Under the pieces are notes generated by a model, which saw only the letters and a list, made by a program, of their open reading frames with translations, ran no database searches and was not told the origin of the DNA. This document shows positions 1 to 5,177 of a stretch of DNA of 5,177 nt, in pieces (the stretch's first letter is position 1; each line of letters starts with the position of its first letter). The stretch spans positions 1-5,177 of the forward strand of contig CADEFG010000401.1 of NCBI GenBank assembly GCA_902826505.1, written 5' to 3'. This stretch comes from an uncultured Acidobacteriota bacterium. Lineage in GTDB: Bacteria; Acidobacteriota; Blastocatellia; Pyrinomonadales; Pyrinomonadaceae. The position numbers were made by a program, and so were the translations under genes.

Positions 1-1155
1 GATCGCATTATGCGCGCCGACGGCGTAAAGCGCATTGACGCCGCTCATGGCATTAAAAATGATTTCGGGCACAAAAAGCGGATTTCCCGACTGGTCATAT
101 TTTCGCGTCCATTCGGCAAAATTCGGAAAGTAAACATCCGGCGCGAGAAAATCGATTTTCGGCGCGGCGGCGCGCCAAACATCCATCAAATGCGGCAATG
201 GTCCGGCGCTCGGGTATTGTCCGGGCTGATAGTTCGGACGAATCAAAGCGGCGTTGACGAACATCGGCAAATTATATTCGGCTTTCCCAAGCTCTGTCAC
301 GCGATTTGTATAACGCGCAAAATACCAAGCCATAAAAATCTCATCCGTGCCCGCGCCGCTGCCGAAAACCTCTTCCCACGTGCCGCGAGTCTTGAAACCC
401 GCATTTTGCCAGACCGTGCGAAATTCGGGAATCAAAGATTCTTTATTGCGCGCGAGATAATTCATCAATTCCGGCGGAACCTGTCCGGCAAAAAGTTTAT
501 CGGCGGTCGGGCTGCGGTCGCGGGAATCGGGAATCATTCCGATCTCATTTTCGACCTGCACCATAATGACCGTGTTTTCGCGTTCATCGATCTCTTTCAA
601 ATGACGCATCAAAGCCTTGAAAGCACGCGCGTCGGCGTTCATATTTTCGTCGCTGAACGGCGACATGATCTCCATGCCGTTGCCCGTTTTGTCCGCCGCG
701 CGCGGAAAACGTCTCTGATTTGTTTTGACCCACGCCGGAGCATAGCACGACATACTGTTTTTCCACGAGGCAAACCACAACGGGACAATTTTAAGATTAT
801 TTTTCCGCGCTTCCCGGATCAGATCATCGACCAGCGAAAAATCGAATTTCCCTTCCTCCGGCTCGATCAGCTCCCAATAAACCGGCATCAAAACGGTATT
901 GAGATTCATCTTGACGAGTTTTTCCCAGACCGGCTTCATATATTCAAGACTCGAAGAGCTTGAATTACCGAGCTCGCCGCCGCGAATCAAAAACGGTTGA
1001 CCGCTGACGATCAAGCGGGTCGCCGTTCCCTGTTTTTGAAGATGCGGAATTGAAATCTGCGGCGCACCAAAAACGCCTTGTCCGCTCACCAATCCGAGAA
1101 TCAATGAGACAAAAAGAGCGATCAGCCTCGGAATATAGCAATAGAAGACTGTCAT
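1..1155 (-). CDS. Secreted glycoside hydrolase family 35 beta-galactosidase-like enzyme (3' end outside window)
   Basis: The frame is open from an ATG at 1155 to the left edge, giving 385 codons with no stop. Residues about 11-25 form a hydrophobic signal-peptide core after Arg10, with likely cleavage near Gly30/Ala31, so the enzyme should be exported to the periplasm or beyond. A TIM-barrel glycosidase domain begins near residue 45, with family-typical segments GQPFLIRGGEL (52-62), MNLNTVLMPVYWELIEPEEG (83-102) and LKIVPLWFASWKN (121-133). VQVENEIG (199-206) carries the expected acid/base Glu204. LFVPEII (360-366) carries Glu364 as probable nucleophile. This spacing and the surrounding sequence fit GH35, particularly the bacterial type with a C-terminal DUF5597-like domain, whose known members remove terminal beta-galactose from oligosaccharides. 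The C-terminal domain lies outside the window, so it cannot be confirmed. The ATG has no Shine-Dalgarno sequence. In-frame TTG (1188) and GTG (1194) are alternatives. The gene lies 56 nt behind the receptor on the same strand, so co-transcription is likely. Fold and family are firm; the sugar specificity is inferred. Confidence 0.92.
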   Translation of the reverse strand, partial: MTVFYCYIPRLIALFVSLILGLVSGQGVFGAPQISIPHLQKQGTATRLIVSGQPFLIRGGELGNSSSSSLEYMKPVWEKLVKMNLNTVLMPVYWELIEPEEGKFDFSLVDDLIREARKNNLKIVPLWFASWKNSMSCYAPAWVKTNQRRFPRAADKTGNGMEIMSPFSDENMNADARAFKALMRHLKEIDERENTVIMVQVENEIGMIPDSRDRSPTADKLFAGQVPPELMNYLARNKESLIPEFRTVWQNAGFKTRGTWEEVFGSGAGTDEIFMAWYFARYTNRVTELGKAEYNLPMFVNAALIRPNYQPGQYPSAGPLPHLMDVWRAAAPKIDFLAPDVYFPNFAEWTRKYDQSGNPLFVPEIIFNAMSGVNALYAVGAHNAI

Positions 1156-1165
1156 TTTTTTAGAG

Positions 1166-1200
1166 AAAGAGGTGTATTCGAGCGTCAAATACACCTCTTT
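1166..1200 (-). promoter_or_regulatory. Intercistronic 13-bp perfect hairpin between receptor and hydrolase
   Basis: AAAGAGGTGTATT and its exact complement AATACACCTCTTT flank a 9-nt loop. The hairpin begins 11 nt after the receptor stop codon and ends 10 nt before the hydrolase ATG. On the minus strand it is followed by CTCTAAAAAA, which is a poor U-tract, so a strong intrinsic terminator is unlikely; weak termination or mRNA-end protection is possible. The first arm contains AAAGAGG, the only Shine-Dalgarno-like sequence near the hydrolase start, five bases before an in-frame TTG at 1188. The folded form would mask it. The inverted repeat is certain; its role is inferred. Confidence 0.7.
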
Positions 1201-1211
1201 GTGATATTAAA

Positions 1212-4200
1212 CTAGAAGATTATCCGGGCAGCAAATCGGAGATTTCGTTCGCCGATACCGACGGTTGACGTGATGAACCCGAAATTACTATTGGTGATGT
1301 CGCCCTGCGGGTTGCCGAAGTTGGGATGATTCAGCGCATTGAGGGCTTCCGCTCGGAGTTGAAGTTTGATTCGCTCACCGAACGAAATCGTTTTAAAGAC
1401 TCCCAGATCGATATTGAAAAAGCTGGGACCGATGATGTTGTTTCGTCCGGCGGTTCCGAATCGCTGCGGTTGTCCGGTCGGAATATTGACGATCGAAAAA
1501 GCGCTTCTGTCAAAATACGGATTGCCGGCACCGATTCCGCCCAGGATTCTGACTTCCGGTAAAACCTGGTCGGGATATTGCCCGCTGCCGCCGGCATTCA
1601 GGTTAAAGGCGTTACCCTGAACGATATTGATCGGCGTTCCGCTCATCAAAGAGACGATCGTGTTGACCTGCCATCCGCCCAGAAAAGTGCTTGCCAAACC
1701 ATTTTTGATCCACCTTTGTCCCTTTCCGAACGGCAAGTCCAAAACGCCGTATAATTGCAGATTATGCCGCCGGTCATAACCCGCCAAACCTTTGTTGCGC
1801 TCGGCTTCGGGCATAAACTGAATTCTTGGATTGGCGTCATTATCGGCGTAATTGATGGTTTTCGACAAAGTGTAAGCGAGTCCGAAGGTCGAGCCCGCCC
1901 AGCGCCGCTTCAATTCAGCCTGCATCGAATCGTAAGTCGTCGTTTTATAAGGCAGAATCTCATTGATGTCGGATCTTAGCCCGAACCGGATAAAGAGCGG
2001 GCGCCCGTTGGCGCTCGTGCCGGGTGCCGAAGCGTTGATATTGATAAAGCCCATCTGTCCGACCGCGCGGGTCCCGACATAACCGATCGAACCGACAAAC
2101 CGCCACGGCAATTCACGTTGAACGATAAAATTGAACGAGTGAATCGCTTTGCGCTGCGGGCTTTTCGGATAGGTCGTCGTGCCGGTGTTCGCGGGCAGAT
2201 TAAGAATTCCCTGCGTCAGATCCGGCGGCACGCTCGGATTGACCAGCCCGATCGTCAGAGTCGTCACCGGAATAAAGGCATTGCCGTTGATCTGCGGCAT
2301 CTGCCAGACATTAACGATCGGATAAGAATTTCGAAAATCAATAAACGGGCGCGGGTCGGCGGATTGTCCGTAACCGCCGCGAAGCACCGTTTTACTGCCC
2401 CATTTATAAGCAATTCCGATACGCGGCAAAAACTGTCCAAGACCCGATTTGGCTCCGGTATCGCGCGGCACGCCGCTCAAACCGCCCGTGTAAATCACGC
2501 CGTCATCGGGGTCAAAACGGTTAATGCCCGTCGTGTCTTTGTCCGGAAAAAGATAGCGCTCCCATCGAAGTCCGTAATTAATCGTCAGATTCGGACTGAT
2601 CTGCCAGCGGTCGCGGGCATAGAGCGCATAGGATGTCATATAGACGGCGTTCGGATTTCGAAGCTGATCCGCTTTCCCGGCAGTGTTCGGCAACCCGAGC
2701 AGAAAATCCGCCCAACTATTAAAATTGTTCGGCGCACAGCTTGCCGTCGGCACCCCGACCGGACAGCCCTGCCGCGCCGTCGAATTTCCGTTGAACCGGA
2801 AAGTGCCGCGAACGGTCTGAAAATCGGCGCCCTGCGGTTGGAAATGATTGATCCGCTGCTTTTGATAATCCAAACCGAAACGCAATGAATGCGCGCCTCT
2901 GATCCAGGTAAAATTGTTCGCCAAGGTAAATTGTTTGTCGTTAAAAACAAACGGGTTGCCGGTATTCGGGTTGCCTATGTTCGCCCAATTCGAGATTTGG
3001 AATGCCGGTTTGCCGCCCTGCAAACGGTCGGGTCCGTTCGTTCCCGGAATATTCAGAACATCGAGCCCGTAATTTTCTTCGAGATCAAATTCCGCGCCCA
3101 GATGCTGAAGCGTGTAGCCGTAAACACCGTCAAAGATCAGATTCGAGGTAATGGCATATGAGCCGCCGAGACTGAACACGTAAACTTTGCCGGGAGCCGT
3201 GCCCAATTGTCCGCCGTTCAGCGCATCGCCGCCGGCATCGCCGAGTAGCGGCGGTTCGAAAATATCGGTCGGCGAATAGCTCAGACGACCCCAGATCTGC
3301 GCTTTATCGTTGATATTCCAGTTGATTTTATTGTCGAAATTGATCCGCTTGAAGGACGCGACGCCCTGTGAGACGAAATTATTTGTGTAACCGGGAAGCG
3401 TCGGCTGCGGCAACAGCGCGATCAGCGTCGCCGCCGCCGAGGAGATCCGGTTCGCCGGAATGACATTCCCCGGAAAAGCCGTCCGTAAAGCCGGATCGGG
3501 ATTCGATGCCGGATCATAGATACAACCCGCGAGACGCGTGACATTACAATCGGTGCCCGCCGGAATGGCGAACGCAAAACTGACGCCGTTCGATCCGGGG
3601 CGAAGACTGACGGGCGCGACGCTGACCGTGTTGAGTCTCGAAAGATTGTTTTTCGTCGTGCGTTCGAGATCGGTAAAGAAAAACACTTTATTCTTCCAGA
3701 TCGGTCCGCCGACCGCGTAACCAAATTGCGCCAGAATATCTTTCGGATTCTGCGGCGTGGTCTGGAAAAAATTGCGCGCCTTGCCGAAAGTGCTGTTGGT
3801 CAAATAACCCCAACCGGCGCCGTGAAAACCGTTGGTCCCCGACTTGGTGATGACATTGACGACCACGCCGCCGGCGAGTCCCTGTTCGGCATCGAACGCG
3901 TTGGTCACGATATTGACCTCCTGGATCGATTCCGCCGTCGGCACATATGCCGTGTTCGTCGGCAGCCACGGATAATTGACCGCGCTGCCGTCAATGCGCG
4001 TGTTATTCTGAAGGCGCGAGACGCCGTTGACATTAAAGGAAATCGACCGCTGCGGATTTCCGGCGGCGGAATTGGCTTCGCCGGCACCGTTCGAAATCAC
4101 ATTCTGACTTAAATCTTTGGTGGCGCCCGGAACAATTGTCAGCAGACTTTGATAATTTCGTCCCTGGCTGCCCGTGATCGGCAGATCGTTCACCTGACGG

Positions 4201-4784
4201 GAAGTTTGAACGACATTGATATCCGACCGGTCGGTTTGTAAAACGGCATCCGATTCAGAGGAAATATTGACCATCGCGTTGACGTCGCCGACCTCTAATT
4301 TGGTATCGAACCGGACAATATTATTAGCGACGATCGTGACCCTCTCGTCGATCGCTGATTTAAAAGCGGTCATCGTCACCAGCACTTTATAAACTCCCGG
4401 CTGCAGGTCGCTAAAAAGAAAACTGCCTCGTTCATCGGTGGTCGCCGTTTTGACATCGCCCGTATTGAGGTTCGTGACCTCAACTTTTGCTCCCGGTACG
4501 GCAGCATCGGCGGGATCCGTAATATTTCCGGTTAAAGAGCCATACAAAACCTGCCCATAACTTGATATTGGCAGAAACATCAGAACCAACATAAAAACAA
4601 AAACCGCGATCGTCGCTGAAGATCCGGCGTTTGATTTATCAGTTGAATTAAACAACAAACCGGAATCCGACCGAATAAAGTCGGCTTGACCGAAATCGTT
4701 CTCGCAGCAATTAATCTCTTGCTTTCCGAAGATTTTGCCGCTGTCCTTCAAGGATTTTGCTTTTAATATCAAGAATACCAACAT
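1212..4784 (-). CDS. TonB-dependent receptor, Oar-like, with N-terminal carboxypeptidase-regulatory-like domain
   Basis: This is a complete 1190-residue outer-membrane protein, a normal size for the Oar-like receptors of Acidobacteriota. Residues 59-73 are a hydrophobic signal-peptide core, with likely cleavage around Gly77/Gln78. Residues about 79-170 are a CarboxypepD_reg-like beta-sandwich (GSLTGNITDP, VPGAKVEVTN, TDERGSFLFSDLQPGVYKV). Residues about 185-322 form the plug (LPITGSQGRNYQSLL, FNVNGV, ESIQEVNIVTNAFDAEQG, then VNVITKSGTNGFHG). The rest is the barrel, with typical late motifs RRHNLQLYGVLDLPFG (1006-1021) and LRAEALNALNHPNFGNP (1143-1159) and a terminal Phe expected for BAM-dependent insertion. 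Cys413/Cys421 and Cys674/Cys683 are close pairs in probable surface loops. No clear TonB box is visible. Known relatives import large substrates, often glycans, using TonB energy. The neighbouring GH35 enzyme suggests a galactose-containing oligosaccharide here (inference). The ATG at 4784 is chosen because of a consensus ribosome site, although it adds an odd stretch of about 58 residues before the signal core; TTG codons 43/44 are an alternative. Confidence 0.95.
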   Translation of the reverse strand: MLVFLILKAKSLKDSGKIFGKQEINCCENDFGQADFIRSDSGLLFNSTDKSNAGSSATIAVFVFMLVLMFLPISSYGQVLYGSLTGNITDPADAAVPGAKVEVTNLNTGDVKTATTDERGSFLFSDLQPGVYKVLVTMTAFKSAIDERVTIVANNIVRFDTKLEVGDVNAMVNISSESDAVLQTDRSDINVVQTSRQVNDLPITGSQGRNYQSLLTIVPGATKDLSQNVISNGAGEANSAAGNPQRSISFNVNGVSRLQNNTRIDGSAVNYPWLPTNTAYVPTAESIQEVNIVTNAFDAEQGLAGGVVVNVITKSGTNGFHGAGWGYLTNSTFGKARNFFQTTPQNPKDILAQFGYAVGGPIWKNKVFFFTDLERTTKNNLSRLNTVSVAPVSLRPGSNGVSFAFAIPAGTDCNVTRLAGCIYDPASNPDPALRTAFPGNVIPANRISSAAATLIALLPQPTLPGYTNNFVSQGVASFKRINFDNKINWNINDKAQIWGRLSYSPTDIFEPPLLGDAGGDALNGGQLGTAPGKVYVFSLGGSYAITSNLIFDGVYGYTLQHLGAEFDLEENYGLDVLNIPGTNGPDRLQGGKPAFQISNWANIGNPNTGNPFVFNDKQFTLANNFTWIRGAHSLRFGLDYQKQRINHFQPQGADFQTVRGTFRFNGNSTARQGCPVGVPTASCAPNNFNSWADFLLGLPNTAGKADQLRNPNAVYMTSYALYARDRWQISPNLTINYGLRWERYLFPDKDTTGINRFDPDDGVIYTGGLSGVPRDTGAKSGLGQFLPRIGIAYKWGSKTVLRGGYGQSADPRPFIDFRNSYPIVNVWQMPQINGNAFIPVTTLTIGLVNPSVPPDLTQGILNLPANTGTTTYPKSPQRKAIHSFNFIVQRELPWRFVGSIGYVGTRAVGQMGFININASAPGTSANGRPLFIRFGLRSDINEILPYKTTTYDSMQAELKRRWAGSTFGLAYTLSKTINYADNDANPRIQFMPEAERNKGLAGYDRRHNLQLYGVLDLPFGKGQRWIKNGLASTFLGGWQVNTIVSLMSGTPINIVQGNAFNLNAGGSGQYPDQVLPEVRILGGIGAGNPYFDRSAFSIVNIPTGQPQRFGTAGRNNIIGPSFFNIDLGVFKTISFGERIKLQLRAEALNALNHPNFGNPQGDITNSNFGFITSTVGIGERNLRFAARIIF

Positions 4785-4791
4785 AATTTTT

Positions 4792-4798
4792 CCTCCTT
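4792..4798 (-). promoter_or_regulatory. Ribosome binding site of the receptor gene
   Basis: The minus strand reads AAGGAGG seven bases upstream of the ATG at 4784, which is close to the ideal sequence and spacing. It is the main reason for choosing this start, because the resulting signal-peptide core lies unusually deep at residue 59. No comparable site precedes the possible internal TTG starts at 4658 and 4655. Confidence 0.85.
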
Positions 4799-4867
4799 AA
4801 GTGGTTAGACAAACTTTTTTTTAGGAATATTTTTTTGAAATAGGCTAAATTTATCGATTATTAATCA

Positions 4868-4924
4868 TCATCTCGGAATCCATTTGGATAAACAGACACA
4901 CGGGGCGTGTCGCCTGTTCAGCAT
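4868..4924 (-). CDS. Possible 18-residue leader peptide upstream of the receptor
   Basis: An ATG at 4924 opens an 18-codon frame, MLNRRHAPCVCLSKWIPR, ending in TGA at 4870-4868. GGAAG lies six bases before the ATG, a fair ribosome site. The frame sits inside the inferred receptor leader, about 54 nt after the predicted transcription start and 83 nt before the receptor ATG. Its RRH followed by Cys-Val-Cys recalls, from memory, the small Arg/His/Cys leader peptides found upstream of sulfur-metabolism genes in some bacteria, although homology is not established. The hairpin at 4891-4918 covers codons 3 to 12, so ribosome movement would open it. It could also be a chance frame; frames this short are common. 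No function is assigned beyond possible translation-coupled control. Confidence 0.33.
   Translation of the reverse strand: MLNRRHAPCVCLSKWIPR
4891..4918 (-). promoter_or_regulatory. GC-rich hairpin in the receptor leader
   Basis: On the minus strand, AACAGGC-G-ACACG, a CCC loop and CGTGTGTCTGTT form 12 pairs with one bulged G. One pair is a G-U wobble that would be an A-C mismatch in the opposite-strand RNA, so the structure favours minus-strand transcripts, the sense of the receptor. It is a conspicuous GC-rich patch in an otherwise strongly AT-rich leader. It lacks a following U-run, so it is not an obvious terminator. It could be a leader RNA element or a DNA operator. Confidence 0.5.
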
Positions 4925-4984
4925 GGTTCACTTCCGATTTTTTTTCGATGAATAAAATGATCTTGTATTTAGTTTTACCCCACA

Positions 4985-5013
4985 ACAATATATCCACATA
5001 TTATTTTTGTCAA
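4985..5013 (-). promoter_or_regulatory. Candidate sigma70-type promoter for the receptor-hydrolase operon
   Basis: A perfect -35 TTGACA (5013-5008) is followed after 17 bases by TATTGT (4990-4985), a four-of-six match to the -10 consensus, in an AT-rich setting. Transcription would start near 4978 and give a leader of about 190 nt before the receptor ATG. TATATT two bases closer (spacer 15) is an alternative -10. The identification is based on consensus only; the housekeeping promoter consensus may differ in this phylum. Confidence 0.5.
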
Positions 5014-5037
5014 TACGTGTAGCAAACTTTTTGTCAA
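5004..5037. repeat. Two 10-bp direct repeats TTTTTGTCAA, 24 bp apart
   Basis: Identical copies lie at 5004-5013 and 5028-5037 (minus strand TTGACAAAAA). The promoter-proximal copy includes the candidate -35 box. The second copy has no good -10 at the right distance, so it may be an activator or repressor half-site, a second weak promoter, or chance in AT-rich DNA. Confidence 0.45.
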
Positions 5038-5044
5038 AATAAAA

Positions 5045-5083
5045 GGAATTTCCGTATTTTTGCTGCTTTTGTAAACAAGCAAA
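5045..5083. repeat. Two small palindromes in the divergent intergenic region
   Basis: GGAATTTCC at 5045-5053 has 4-bp arms around one base. TTTGCT at 5059-5064 and AGCAAA at 5078-5083 form 6-bp arms separated by 13 bases. Both lie between the receptor promoter and the divergent gene start, where an operator for a local repressor would be expected. They match no operator consensus that can be named with confidence, and short palindromes arise easily by chance. Confidence 0.25.
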
Positions 5084-5137
5084 TTAGTTTATGATTGGGG
5101 TGATTTTTCAAGACTTTGTTAGAATAGCAATCAGCGT

Positions 5138-5177
5138 ATGCGGAAAATAAATCTATCAAACTTTCAGATCGCGACCA
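5138..5177 (+). CDS. 5' end of a divergent gene, possibly a ROK-family transcriptional regulator
   Basis: Thirteen codons are visible, MRKINLSNFQIAT, running off the right edge. An in-frame TAG at 5120-5122 lies upstream and no other start codon follows before the ATG, so the start is well bounded if the frame is real. From memory, the N-terminus resembles that of ROK-type repressors, where a short K-I-N-x-x-x-F-x-x-A-T segment precedes the winged-helix DNA-binding domain. Such regulators sense sugars or sugar phosphates and often sit beside glycan-use genes, which fits this context. A possible -10 (TAGAAT, 5120-5125) lies just upstream. There is no Shine-Dalgarno sequence, so the message may have a very short leader. 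Thirteen residues cannot prove a family, so this call stays tentative. Confidence 0.45.
   Translation, partial: MRKINLSNFQIAT

Noticed and set aside
10..963. A 317-codon plus-strand open frame opposite the hydrolase gene
   Set aside because: It lies antisense to a clear GH35 domain with catalytic motifs. Its translation is Arg/Ile/His-rich with no recognisable domain, as expected from an antisense shadow.
2118..2888. A 256-codon plus-strand open frame inside the receptor gene, followed by another at 2889-3161
   Set aside because: Both are antisense to the receptor barrel, basic and low-complexity in translation, and have no ribosome site or family resemblance.
4856..4866. An 11-bp palindrome GATTATTAATC in the receptor leader
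   Set aside because: It is short and AT-only at the centre, in a very AT-rich stretch; it is likely by chance and not linked to a known site.
4990..4998. A DnaA-box-like sequence ATATCCACA
   Set aside because: It is a single copy with one mismatch, with no cluster of boxes, no dnaA/dnaN neighbourhood and no iterons, so no origin is supported.
4948..5022. A 24-codon plus-strand frame starting ATGAATAAAATG
   Set aside because: It has no Shine-Dalgarno sequence, is AT-rich, and overlaps the candidate receptor promoter; most likely chance.
1..5177. Mobile elements, CRISPR arrays, tRNA or rRNA genes
   Set aside because: No transposase-like frame, terminal inverted repeats, regularly spaced repeats or RNA-gene signatures were seen on either strand.

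Overview
This window looks like a carbohydrate-acquisition locus from a Gram-negative bacterium, most probably a member of the Acidobacteriota. The inference rests on one protein. It is a 1190-residue outer-membrane receptor with a carboxypeptidase-regulatory-like domain, a plug and a barrel ending in Phe, closest in style to the Oar-like TonB-dependent receptors that are greatly expanded in that phylum. No rRNA or other taxonomic marker is present, so class-level placement (for example Blastocatellia, suggested by the moderate GC content) is a guess.

Layout. Positions 1-1155 (minus strand) hold the first 385 codons of a secreted family-35 glycoside hydrolase (beta-galactosidase type), which runs off the left edge. 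Positions 1156-1211 are a short intercistronic gap dominated by a perfect 13-bp hairpin. Positions 1212-4784 (minus strand) hold the complete receptor, with an excellent Shine-Dalgarno sequence. Positions 4785-5137 are an AT-rich divergent intergenic region. On the minus strand it contains a sigma70-like promoter with a perfect TTGACA, a leader of roughly 190 nt, a possible 18-codon Cys-containing leader peptide and a GC-rich hairpin embedded in that peptide's codons. From 5138 to the right edge, on the plus strand, lie the first 13 codons of another gene. Its N-terminus resembles the start of ROK-family sugar-responsive repressors.

How the parts may work together (inference). Receptor and hydrolase are on the same strand, 56 nt apart when the hydrolase ATG is used, and are probably co-transcribed. 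The receptor would bring an oligosaccharide through the outer membrane, and the exported hydrolase would remove terminal galactose or a similar sugar. The divergently transcribed regulator is well placed to control the pair from the shared intergenic region.

The least conventional part is the receptor leader, with its small Cys/Arg-rich reading frame coinciding with a stable hairpin. Second is the intercistronic hairpin, which would hide the only Shine-Dalgarno-like sequence near the hydrolase start. Several long reading frames antisense to the two main genes were judged to be shadows.
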